The notes beneath the pieces were generated by a model. It had not been told where the DNA came from. It ran no database searches and saw nothing but the letters and a program-made list of their open reading frames with translations. Source: Trissonchulus latispiculum (lineage: Eukaryota > Nematoda > Enoplea > Enoplida > Ironidae). From it: a stretch of DNA of 64,000 bases. Shown here one piece after another: positions 1 to 10,800 of this stretch. The stretch spans positions 62,001 to 126,000 of the forward strand of contig JASAND010013430.1 in assembly GCA_030248195.1 (NCBI GenBank), written 5' to 3'. Positions within the stretch are counted from its first letter, which is position 1. Every line of letters starts with the position of its first letter. A program made the position numbers and the translations under genes.

Positions 1-435
1 GTTAGAATTTTGTGGTGTTTGGAAGTTAACATGGGATGGATTATAATATATATTACTGAATATATATCTGAATTCGTTGTATACGTATATACATTTGTTG
101 TTCAATAAATCGTATTAATTTTTACGCATTAAACATTTGCTTATAATGCCACTTTTGTGAAAACTGCTGACCTTAAGCTTCTTAATTTTCGACAAACTGT
201 GGGTTCATAGTCAAATCTGGAGACTTATTATTGTATAATTCTTATGAGAACGTTTTATAAACGCCAACATCTGGTTTGGGTACCGTTTTTGGCTTTTTCG
301 CTCTTCTGCACTCGTACACATGCTCATTTCTCATGCACGCATTAGCTAGAGCTAGTCGACTTAGCGGGACGTATATAAGTGTGCTTTACGGTTTGTTAAT
401 AATATCTTTAAATTAATAGACTCTCTTGTAGATTC
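1..435. other. AT-rich stretch, nothing recognised
   Basis: No convincing exon, repeat array or RNA gene was seen. The stretch is AT-rich, with stop codons in all frames. Confidence 0.5.
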
Positions 436-779
436 AATTTAGGATCAATTAAACTTTATCTCCCCCCGATAAAAGTTGTTCAACTTCAGAAGCTTATTGC
501 AAGAGATCAACTGAACTTTAGAGCATGATTTATACATCTTTGGAATGCTCTAGATGTGCTCTATTCAATGGTGTAAAGCAGTTTGCTGTAGCTTGCTGCT
601 ATTAAAAGTTATGCTTAAATGGCTACCAATTACCAAGGTTACCGCTTTTTGTAATTTTTGGTAGTCTTTTCAGCTTAACTTTTCTTAACGTTTCTGTTGA
701 TGTCTTGCAACAAGCGTTTGAAGTTGATCAACTTTTGTTTGGGGGGGGGGGATAAAGTTTATATAATTGAACTTCAATT
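436..779. mobile_element. Foldback/MITE element, family 1 (copy 1)
   Basis: The two ends are imperfect inverted copies: AAACTTTATC followed by a C run and AAAAGTTG on the left, and CAACTTTTG, a G run and GATAAAGTTT on the right. The halves also mirror each other internally, around TAAGCTT-type and TTGGTAGTC-type blocks. Related copies lie at about 25700-25890 (half) and 30965-31285. There is no coding capacity, so this is probably a non-autonomous DNA element. The exact ends and the duplicated target are not resolved. Confidence 0.6.
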
Positions 780-1794
780 TATAGGTAGCTGTTGTGTTGC
801 GCATTGTTTGTTCAGCATCTGCTAGAAGTATTATACAAGTAAGAAAGTGCTTTTATCATTTCCGTGTCTGATTCTAAAGTGGGGACATCTCACGGGTTAA
901 GCAGGATTTTATACAAAAATGAAGATATGCTTAAATTTTCCGATGAAGCCAATTAAACATTACCTATTTGTTAGTACAGAGCAGAAGTGTTTTTCGGCCT
1001 TGTTTCCCTGAATACTGTTACTTCTACTGAGGTTTTTGACGACGATGACGTAATTAAATTAGTTCTTCTCGTATATGTTCTGCAAGGGAGTCCTTCATGC
1101 CTACTTTATATTGAATAGTCCTGCCTGATGCCTGGAGACAGTCACTCGCATGTTTCCTGTGGATTTTATGTCATCCTAGGTAGGTATAGAATAAGCTAAG
1201 CTAGCCCACATATATGTATGTATATATAGTTATGTTAAGCTTGTTTATTGCTTACATCATAAGAAGTGTAAGATTTAATGTATTCGTATTTTGTTATTTC
1301 CGTTCCGTTTTATCTCTATTTAATTTACCATAATATTATCCGCCTTGATTTCTAAGAGCTTGCATAAACATTTTAGTTTAGTTCTAAATAGAAAGTTTTG
1401 GTCAGTGCCGCAATTCATTCAAAAACGGCTTTTAAACGGAATTGTCTAGCCTATTTTAGAGTTGGCTTTCCTTAAGGGGGGGGGCTACGAGCTAGCTAGT
1501 CTTTTGCCATATAATAGTATTAGGTTTAGTGTAAAATAGTTTAAAGTTTGACAGAATTCCATGCAGCGCAGCGTCCTGTGGAGCCATCAGAAGTTGATGT
1601 TATCGGTCCAAAGCTCGACATGACACGTACACAGACTTCGCCTCGTCCTGATCTCTATGCGCAAGGTACGGTACCCAAACTTTCCGGAAATAGTTCTGAC
1701 ATGTAGTGCTTTGATATCGTGTAAAATAATCTCTAGACAATTGTTGTCTTTTCTGTGCGATACAATCAAAGTGCGAAAAATTGGGTGTTGTATG
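780..1794. other. AT-rich intergenic stretch, nothing recognised
   Basis: I see no supported gene or repeat here, only short homopolymer runs, for example a G run near 1478-1486. Confidence 0.5.
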
Positions 1795-2199
1795 TAGGTC
1801 TATGCGGTAAAGGTAAAAAGGTAAAGTGACCCCTGGAGAGAACTCCAACCTACAGAAGGTTATAGGGTGCCGGTGCTTATCTCCGGATTCACTGCCCGAA
1901 GCCAGGAGCGACAACTCTAATGTTGACTACATCTGTGGAAGGGGGGCCAGCCCTTCATCAGGCATCACGCCAGAACACAGACTCCTGTTACCTTCCCACA
2001 GCAGTGGTACCCATTTACCGACCAGTTAAGGATAGACAGCTGGGTTGGCTGGAGCCCACGGCGAACCGATATGTGCTTAGTCCCTTGCTCAAGGGGATTT
2101 GTGAAAGCCTTGTGGCAGCGGGGGTTCGAACCTAGGACCGTCAGATCTTCAGTCGAACACCTTACCACTCGGCCATTACGGCACATTAGGTCTATACGG
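1795..2199 (-). mobile_element. tRNA-derived SINE with target-site duplication
   Basis: On the minus strand the unit begins at about 2186 with a tRNA-like head. It has an A box TGGCCGAGTGG (plus-strand 2165-2175) and a B box GGTTCGAACC (2123-2132), spaced as in a pol III internal promoter. The body continues to about 1808 and ends in a short TTTACC/TTTTTACC-type repetitive tail. It is flanked by a 13-bp duplication TAGGTCTATRCGG, 1795-1807 on one side and 2187-2199 on the other, with one mismatch. That duplication is what LINE-mediated insertion leaves. The tRNA-like part has an anticodon-like loop with GAA, but it is followed by a non-tRNA body, so it is not an ordinary tRNA gene. The source tRNA is not certain; the head resembles Ser/Phe-type tRNAs. 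Confidence 0.8.
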
Positions 2200-4293
2200 G
2201 TGGAGGTTAACTGAGTTCTATTGAGCTGTGGTTTACCAAATGAACCCAACTTTGCAGCAATTAATACTCCAAGTGTCTGTCTTAACTTTTGTAAAAATGA
2301 CATGATTTCGTTAATCCCTGCGTTCGCAGTGCTAGATTATAAACATTATCGATATGGTCGCTGTTATTTGGTTCCATTTCGAAGATGTGAGTCAATTACT
2401 CCGAAGTACTGTGGTAGAATCGGCTGAAACTTTGCGCATTATATACAGGCCAGTGAGTGTACAAGGATGTGCCGAAAGTTAGGTCACTAAACCTCGCTCC
2501 AATGTTTAGAAATGCTACATTGATTTCTCGAAGTATGGATGGCGATCGCTCCAAAAAGCTCCAAGACAGTTGTAAGCGCATGCTGAACGAAGGAAGCGTC
2601 ATATCGAAAAACTGATTTAATATTTTGATTCAGCAGGTCAAATAACCCCTATAAGCACCTTTTGACCAAATTTTTTGACTCCATTTTTACTGCGGCTGGC
2701 TGGCTTTTCAAGCCTAAAAATAAGGGTTATTTCTTGACAAAAAGTTTGCTAGCACACTAACCAGAAAACCAAAGCACTCGAAACACTTACGGACAATTTG
2801 CCCCTATTAGAGCTTAATATTTGGTAAAAAGCTGTGGTAGGCTAGGGGCTGTCAATTTTATTAGATCGAAAATTACGCACGGTCACCTCGCAACTTTTTG
2901 CCAAATTTCAAACTTTGAGCTGTTATAGCTTTTGAAGGAAGCCAGAATACTTTTAATATTTAGCACTGTAACAGTTAACCTTTATTGCTGAAAGTTTCAG
3001 AATTGGTCAAACCGTTAATCCACCAGAGCTGAAAACTTCTTTTTGAAAAATCCCATTTTTCGCACCAAAATTTGTACTTTGGTGTCCTGCCAAAAACGGT
3101 GTATATTAGATTGTAGATTGTTGCCCACCCTAAACTTTTTTACTTTGATATGTTGGCTAACGTTGGGGGGGAAAGTAGCTCTCTCCGACGATGTCGTGCC
3201 AAGCCGTTCGTAACCCCCCCCCCCCTAAGTTTTGGGCGCACCCTCCCTACTTTTCCGGTTGCCGCCTCCACTCGGTTCTTCCCCGCCCCCACTCGGCCCT
3301 ACCCCCACTTTTTTGGGCATGCCCCCCCACTCAACCGGAGATGCTCAAAATTGTAAGGATTTTTGGTCAAAAATTTAAAAATTTTCCGGCCTTGCCCGCA
3401 AGCTTTTGGTCTAAAATCGTTTACCACGTTTTATCGTATCATTTACTCGGTAAAGGTGGTTGCGGAAAGAAATTTTTTGTAGCAATGGCAGCATTCAGCA
3501 GCCTGTCTCCTATGTTATTTAACTTCGCCAATTTAATTTAATGAAACTTAGTTTAGGCAAAGTTCGTGTAGAAAATTGCGACGTTCCCTTCAACTCTGGT
3601 TTGCGATTAATTCTACCCGTAATTGTGCTTAGCTACAAACTGACTGATATAAATTAATTATATGCTGCTCTTGTTTCAAATACGTACTTAACAGAAACTT
3701 TAATTGTTTTACACGTCCTTAAAATCTTTTATAAGACATGGTACTACCAACTGGTACAATCCTTTATAAACATTGGTTGTCGTTTTTATTTCGGTTCTGC
3801 CTGTCACGTACTAGGAGCTAGAATAGTTAGCCGATAGTTTCCATAAAGAAAGTAAATATTCTAAAATTATTTTCAAAAATGATCTTCAAAACCTTGGAAT
3901 TCGTTTTTGTGTTTTATTTGCTTTGTTTACTGACTTATTGTTTAACAAGTATGCCCACTTCAGTTTTGAGGACAAAGTTTGTTATATATAACGTCTTCGT
4001 ACGTTGCTTTTCTTATTTGGAGCAGATATTTTAGTGAGCCTATTGCTTTTATTCGCTTTGCATAATAGTAAGAATAATTTAAATTTTATTATCAACTTGT
4101 CTTCACCGATTGAATTTAGTTTTTACGACAACAATTGGGTTGTCTGTTTCGAGCCATTTTCTAAACATAACAGATTGAATAATTTCGAAAGCATAACAAT
4201 ATAATTTTTATTATATGTTTAATAGCTATTGCAGTAAGTCGCGTCAAAATTTCGATTTATTGACATCATTGTTCTTGTTTTGCGGATTATGTA
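2200..4293. other. Unassigned stretch with a C-rich patch
   Basis: No gene is supported. Between about 3160 and 3345 there is a C-rich, repeat-like patch whose open frames are proline-rich artefacts. The rest is AT-rich and featureless to me. Confidence 0.45.
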
Positions 4294-4321
4294 TACTTTT
4301 TATTATAAATCGGCTTATATA
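4294..4321 (+). repeat. 28-bp direct repeat, left copy
   Basis: A 28-bp block starting TACTTTTTATTATAAATCGG is repeated exactly at 7074-7101. The two copies flank the 2.75-kb region holding the perfect inverted-repeat element and composite element A. Next to both copies are related blocks containing TCGCGTCAAAATTTC, at about 4239 and 7118. The pair may mark a target duplication or a segmental duplication. Confidence 0.7.
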
Positions 4322-4331
4322 TATATATATA

Positions 4332-5125
4332 CAAGAACCAAAAATGCTCCTTCGTCGCATGTAAAATACATATGAGTACTCTCAGGCAGGTTGTACAAAA
4401 ACGGAAACTAGCCTGTAAAATGCATATGAGTGGCGTTGAGGTTGTAAATTAAGGAAAACAAGTTGCAACGGCTTAACATATGAGCCTGTCCTACAACGAG
4501 GCTCATATTGGCGTATGTCAGAATATAATTTGTCGATATTTGACCTTCATATAAATAGCACGTATATAAAGCTTTTCATTACAAAATTGTCCTTCACACA
4601 TCTTGCCGCTAAGACATTATACTGTGCATACGCATTATACGGCATGCCACTTTGCGCTCTGACTCAGAGCCATGTGGGGAAAGCATTACGTATGTGAGAG
4701 TAGTGTGTGTCATAGTGTTCCGAGAATACAGTAGGTGTGTACTGTACTATAGTGCTTCCGGAAATAGTAGGTGCCATGGTGTTTCGGGAAACATCAGCTT
4801 GCAGGTACAGTTCAACTTGAGGTGTCGCAGTTCACTTCGTTCTGTCCATTTCTTTCAAGCCACAATGTTAACATGTTATGTCTATTCATTCGTTTTTTCC
4901 TTAATATGATGACCTGATGATCTTTAAGAAGGCTGCACTGTGACGCCAATATGAGCCTCGTTGTAGGACAGGCTCATATGTTAAGCCGTTGCAACTTGTT
5001 TTCCTTAATTTACAACCTCAACGCCACTCATATGCATTTTACAGGCTAGTTTCCGTTTTTGTACAACCTGCCTGAGAGTACTCATATGTATTTTACATGC
5101 GACGAAGGAGCATTTTTGGTTCTTG
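4332..5125. mobile_element. Element with perfect 183-bp terminal inverted repeats
   Basis: The arms 4332-4514 and 4943-5125 are reverse complements of each other over all 183 bases, as far as I can read by eye. They enclose a unique 428-bp centre. The outer ends are CAAGAACCAAAAATGC and its complement. The lack of divergence between arms points to recent formation or gene conversion. I see no transposase frame and no clear target duplication; the left flank is an AT dinucleotide run. It may be a foldback-type or MITE element, or part of the larger composite that follows. Confidence 0.8.
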
Positions 5126-5179
5126 TTTTCCATTCTTTTACATATGTATGCGCAAAAAAGAACCAACCAACCAACCAAC

Positions 5180-5948
5180 CAAATTTGACCACTTTTGAAA
5201 AATTTCATTTTTGACCGAAAATCGCCTAAGTCCCCACCCCACCCCACCACAGCACTCTACAGCCACTTTGAGCATGCAGTTCTATGACAAAAGTCGCTCA
5301 GCTCGCTTAGGGCTTTCATTTGGAACCAAATTTGACCACTTTTGAAAAATTTCATTTTTGACCTAAAATCGCCTAAGTCCCCACCCCACCCCACCACAGC
5401 ACTCTACAGCCACTTTGAGCATGCAGTTCTATGACAAAAGTTGCTCAGCTCGCTTAGGGCTTTCATTTGGAACCAAATTTGACCACTTTTGGAAAATTTC
5501 ATATTTGACCCAAAATCGCCTACGTCCCCACCCCACCACAGCAGTCTACAGCCACTTTGAGCATGCAATTCTATGACAAAAGTTGCTCAGCGCGCTTAGG
5601 GCTTTCATTTGGTACCAAATTTGACCACTTTTGAAAAATTTCATTTTTGACCGAAAATCACCTAAGTCCCCACCCCACCCCACCGTAGCACTCTACAGCC
5701 ACTTTGAGCATGCAATTCTATGACAAAAGTTGCTCAGCGCGCTTAGGGCTTTCAGTTGGACCAAATTTGACCACTTTTGAAAAATTTCATTTTTGACCGA
5801 AAATCGCCTAAGTCCCCCCCCCCCCCCCACCCCAGCACCCTACAACCACTTTGAGCATACAATTCTATGACAAAAGTTGCTCAGCTCACTTAGGGCTTTC
5901 ATTTGGTACCAAATTTGACCACTTTTGAAAAATTTTATTTTGGACCAC
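5180..5948. repeat. ~147-bp satellite array, about 5.2 copies
   Basis: The block GACCACTTTTGAAAAATTTC (with variants) starts at 5187, 5334, 5481, 5623, 5769 and 5917, giving periods of 147, 147, 142, 146 and 148 bp. Each unit also carries GCCACTTTGAGCATGCA and a run of CCCCACC. The same unit in reverse orientation forms the array at 15369-15866 with periods of 147 bp. Confidence 0.9.
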
Positions 5949-6330
5949 CTGACCCCTTACCGACCTGACACCTCAGACGGTCAAGTGGAGCCAGCCCAGC
6001 AAAATGGGTGCGTTGTACAGCAAAACCGACACCGGAAATGAGCTGGGCGCACCAGAAAACCCCTATAGAGAAAGTTTTGAGAGGCCAAGTAGAGCCTAGT
6101 ATGGACTTCCAGGAAACGGTTGCCGACATGACCCTCCAGACGGCAAAGTGGAACCAGCCCAGCAAGATGGATAAGTCGGACGGCAAAACGGACACCGGAA
6201 ATGAGCTGGGCGCACCAGAAAACCCCTATAGAGAAAGTTTTGAGAGGCCAAGTAGAGCCTAGTATGGACCTCCAGGAAACGGTTGCCGACATGACCCTCC
6301 AGACGGCAAAGTGGAACCAGCCCAGCAACT
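5949..6330. repeat. 165-bp tandem repeat, about two copies
   Basis: The block GACCCTCCAGACGGCAAAGT and its context recur at a spacing of 165 bp (about 6130 and 6295), with a more diverged copy starting near 5949. Open frames here repeat the same peptide and are not genes. Inverted relatives lie at about 15100-15350. Confidence 0.85.
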
Positions 6331-7025
6331 TGGGTCAGTCGGGCAGAAAAACTGATATCGGGAATCGATTCTCCGTCCGCAAAAACCTTTGTACACAAGA
6401 TTTGAGCCTTCCAGGTCGCAAAATAAGCGAAAAAACTAAGTTCAAAGTTGGACCCAAAATTCACCAACTTTGGCAGGCCAGTACCCAAAAATTACGCCCC
6501 CGGCAGGAAAATCATATAGCAATTGAACGACCCTGATATGTGTCCTATTTAGCCATATAGGCAGTATTGCCCCATATATAGCCCAGTCTGACTTATTAAG
6601 GTGACATTGAAGCATACTTTTTGGCCATTTTAGCGTTTTGACCGACTTTGGCCCCCCGTCAAAATTTTTTTCCGGCTCTGGGAGGCATAAAAACTAGCCT
6701 ATCGGCTTATTTTTGTTGCGTACTCCAAGAATATATATGGTTTTCATAGGCAAAAATTTTTCTATCTGTTGTTATTAAAGCTACAAAACCCCCTTACCAG
6801 ACGTCAAAGCGGAGAACCGGAAAAAAAAAAAAACATCACTCTCGTAAGCGATTTTTGGCGTAACTTTTTAACGGAAAGTGGTACGGGGATGAAACTTCGC
6901 ACACATACTAAACTCGACACGTACAATTTTTTGCGCACATAATCTGCGCAGGATCTGCGCAGGAATCTGCGCAGCTTCTGCGCAGCCTTGTTTTACACGG
7001 TCATTCGACCATTTTCACTCATATT

Positions 7026-7051
7026 ATAGGGGTCGCTACCGCGACCCCTAT
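7026..7051. other. GC-rich perfect hairpin at end of element A
   Basis: ATAGGGGTCGC, loop TACC, then GCGACCCCTAT: an 11-bp perfect stem with a four-base loop in AT-rich DNA. The same hairpin occurs at 14424-14449 (loop GGCA) and 16533-16558 (loop GGTA), each next to a TGCGCAG cluster. Confidence 0.85.
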
Positions 7052-7073
7052 GATATATATAGTTGTTATTGCT

Positions 7074-7101
7074 TACTTTTTATTATAAATCGGCTTATAT
7101 A
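7074..7101 (+). repeat. 28-bp direct repeat, right copy
   Basis: Exact copy of 4294-4321. It sits between two occurrences of GTTGTTATTGC, just after the hairpin of element A. Confidence 0.7.
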
Positions 7102-7218
7102 GTTGTTATTGCTATTTATCGCGTCAAAATTTCAATTTATTGACTTCATTGTCTAGTTTTTGCCAGCATCTTTTCTACTTTTGGTTCCTTCTAACTTGGA
7201 AACTGGTTGTACCTTTCC

Positions 7219-7226
7219 TATTTAAG
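7219..7226 (+). promoter_or_regulatory. Possible TATA-like element upstream of the CTR gene
   Basis: TATTTAAG lies about 57 bp upstream of the proposed ATG at 7283. It is a plausible core promoter element, but a match of this length is expected often in AT-rich DNA, and an upstream non-coding exon is possible. Confidence 0.2.
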
Positions 7227-7282
7227 TTGAATCTATCCCAGTTCTGCTCCAATTTTCACTGTTAGTGTCTTTGAATAACATC

Positions 7283-7802
7283 ATGCTTAGGCCCGTTTTA
7301 ATTTTTGTTTTTAGCTTTGCTGTATTATTTTTGAGCTTACTCTTTGCCATGAGTCATGCGCATCACACTGCAGACCAGCACAGAGGCCATGGGAGTCATT
7401 CTGGTCATGGGGGTCATCATCATCGAGGTCACGTGATCCCTGATACCACTACAGAGCCACACACGACAACGGACACAGTTGGCCCGCTGTTTATGTTTGA
7501 CGATTTAGTAAATGATACCGCCCCTCAGTTTCTGTCCACTCCTACTACCGCCGACCTGGTCGTACCTGAAAATCAAAACTATGGAGTAGATCCCCACCTA
7601 TCGCATCAGCATTCCCATCATGAGGTTCATGAGACAGATATGGGAATGGTCCCTTCAGATCATCACTCCTCTTCTTCTTCTTCATCACATAATCAACATC
7701 ATGGCTCTCATGCTAGTGAGGGTCATCTCATGTATATGTATTTTCATGGCGGCTATGAGGAGATTATTCTTTTCCAGTTTTGGACCATTTCTACGAAGTT
7801 GG
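7283..7802 (+). CDS. CTR copper transporter, exon 1
   Basis: Codes for residues 1-173 plus the first base of Gly174: the leader peptide, the His/Met-rich metal-binding extracellular domain and the start of TM1. It ends ...AAG TTG G, followed by donor GTACGT at 7803. The frame continues 14 codons into the intron before a stop at the TATATAG that begins the inserted TIR element. Confidence 0.9.
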
Positions 7803-10800
7803 GTACGTCTACTTACATGTTGCCGGATTTAGCTTGCAGTGGTATATAGAGGTCGGGGAAAAAAACCAAGGTAGTCACTTTTTGGACTCTGCAGAACTAC
7901 CCAGTGGAGCAATGCGGCTGTAAATTATTTTCTTATCAAGCCCTGTCTAGACTGTCATTTTGGTATATAAATCGCCTCTCTAGGTCCTGTCGTTAATTAG
8001 TAATTAACGGTTAATTAGCCGGGGTAAAAAAACCAATGGCGGGAAAAAACCAACCGGTGGGAAAAAGCCATCCCCAGTATTCGGTCAGGGTAACTCATAT
8101 TAGCGATTTTATGCATGCAACAGGTTAAATCGGCGTCGCTGACTTCATATCTACACTTATTTTTGCGATATTCCGTATAATAAGTGAGAAAATCAAACAT
8201 CAATATTTGCAGCATCAACTGGCTAGGTTTCATCAAATTTGCCAGTTTCTATGTTAAAAATAAAATGCAAAAATTTGTAAATCTTTCGAAATTCAATGAA
8301 ATAAATTAAAATAAACGTTGTTTCAGTGTTTTTTCGCGTATTTCTTTGTCCCAGAGTACTTTTTGGCCGCTTTAGCTGAGCCAAACAGCCGATCCGCCGA
8401 AATGAGGTTTTTACCGGCTAGCACAAAATTGCCTAGTCCAAATGCAATTTTGAGCTGTTCACGTGAAAGAACGCATTAAACTTGCTATGTGGATGACTTT
8501 TGAGCAACTAATAACCATTTTTGGGAGTTTGGCAGCAAAAGCAAAAATTGGTTTTTTCCCACCCCTTGGTTTTTTCCCATTTTTTAAAAATTCTGCTGGC
8601 AGCTTGCCAAGCGTCGTAGGAAGGCGAGACCGACAGTTTTGGAAAGAGCACATGTTGTTCTCATAGGAAGTATTAAAAGTTATTATCTAACTGCTATGGA
8701 AAATTTTTTACAGGCCTTCAAAAATAGACAAATTTTGAATTTTTGGGGGGTCAAAAATGCCAAAATTTTCAAAATGTCACAAAATGCTCAAAAGTGGTCC
8801 GATTTAGCTCAAATTCGGTGTGGTAGGTGGGATGGGCCCTACCAACTTGCATGCAAAATTTGAGCCCGCTAGCTCATCCCCATCGCCCAAACGGGGGGTT
8901 GGTTTTTTCCCCGACCTCTATATATTGCTGTATAACTAGCGTTGCTTGCGAATCTTGAAGTCGGATTGATTGACATAAAAGGTAGGAGAAGTACAAGCCA
9001 GTGCACGTGGACCAGTCTTTAAAATGTGGCAGCCTAGAATCATTCTTAGTCGTCATGCGTGCTGACTTGATATTTTACATGCACAGTCAGCACGCTGTAA
9101 CTAAAGTCTGACCAAAAAATGTTGGAACAGAATTATTAGCGCCTGCCCTGAATTAACCTTTGAAGTTAGTCTCTCTAAAGTATATACCTATTTTTAGAAA
9201 CCTCAGGAGGAGGAGAATCCGGTAAAACCATCACATCCGGTCTATATCTGGTTACCGCATACCAAATCGATAAAAACGCTTCAGATTCGAAAAGAAAATG
9301 CTAATTAATTCGCGCTCTAGTATATTGGACCTTGGCCCAAGACATTTCCGAAAATCCGGCCACATCCGGTCCATGTGCAGTAACCGGATGTCTAAGTCAC
9401 AAAAACTGTACAGCAAGATGGGTAGGTCGTGCAGTTTCGCTGATTGAATTTTTGGATTTCTCGGGTCGAAATTTGTCTGTATAGAAAATTTAATCCGTTT
9501 TGGACCAAAATTACTTGATCCATGGTCGTATCTGGTTCGAAAAAACCGAAAAATCGGTTTTTCTGTCTAGTGCTCGGAATTTCAGATAAAAAATGTTCGT
9601 TTTTGGCATGAATATTTGGGAGGCTACTTTCATTTTACCGGTGTCAAACTAATCGAATATCCGGTCGATTTCTGGTTCTGAGCTTTGAAATTTGAAATTT
9701 CATGGGCTATTATCTCAGTATCCGTTTGGTCCGGAAGTAAAATTATTTCATTAAAGTGATATTCTGTCAGCCCCTAACAAGCATCAACCTCAAATTACTT
9801 CATAACTGCTGTAATTTTTGAATGATAGCGTTTTAAAAATGTTTCAGAAGTTATATTCCGTGCGACGAAGCTAAGCCTATGGGATCAATTCTCATATCCG
9901 GTTTAACAACTAAACAAAGCAAGCAAAATTAGCCCATTTTAAAACGCTATCATTCAAAAATTACAGCAGATTGAAGTAATTTGAGGTTGATGCTTGTGAA
10001 GGATTGACAAAATATCATTTTAATGAAATAATTTGACTTCCGGACAAACCGGATAATGAGATAATAGCCCATGAAATTTCAAATTTCAAAGCTCAGAACC
10101 GGAAATCGACCGGATATTTGATTATTTTGACACCGGTAAAATCAGGGTATTTTTTAGGGATTTTTTTCGGGGGGGGGGCTTCCCGCCCCCCCCCCCCCGG
10201 AATTTTCGGGGGGGGGGGAAGATTTTTTGCATAAATGAGCCAAAAAATGGTATTTTTTGGCGTATTTTGCATGGTGAAACGCTAAAAGTTCTCAAAAATG
10301 CCAGAATTTAAGCTAAAAATAGCTATTTTTACGAAAAAATCTTCGGCGAAGCCGAAAAATTTTTGAAGATTTGCCTATTTTTGGCAAAAATTTGGGCACC
10401 CAAAAAATCCCCGGGGGGGAAGCAAAAATCCCGGGAGGGGGCGATTTCGGGGGGGGAAGGCATTTTCGGGGGGGAAGGTCACTTTCGGGCCCCCCCGCCC
10501 CCCCCCCCCTGTAAAAAATACCCTGGAAATGAAAGTAGCCTCCCAAATATCCATTGTGCCAAAAACTTATATACATTTTTTATCCGCGATTCCGAGCACT
10601 AGACAGAAAAACCGATTTTTCGGTTTTTTCGAACCGGATACGACCATGGATCAAGCAATTTTGGTCCAAATCGGACTAAATTTCCTATACAGACTAATTT
10701 CGACCGGAGGAATTCGAAAATTCAATCAGCGAAACTGTACGACCTACCCATCTTGCTGTACCGTTTTTGTGACTTAGACATCCGGTTACCGGGCATGGAT

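Larger units (their letters stand above)
5165..7056 (+). mobile_element. Composite satellite/hairpin element A
   Basis: In order this holds five to six units of a ~147-bp satellite, about two units of a 165-bp repeat, and a unique middle part (6331-6900). It then has a cluster of TGCGCAG-type motifs (about 6950-6990) and a terminal GC-rich hairpin at 7026-7051. The same modules recur in reverse orientation at 14424-15866 and partly at 16533-16950, so this is one dispersed family. Satellite cores with a terminal stem-loop are reported for some Helitron-related non-autonomous elements, but I see no diagnostic CTRR end, so the class is open. Confidence 0.6.

Noticed and set aside
6008..6536. Frames of 84-130 codons on both strands
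   Set aside because: They repeat the same peptide because of the 165-bp tandem unit; no homology is recognisable.
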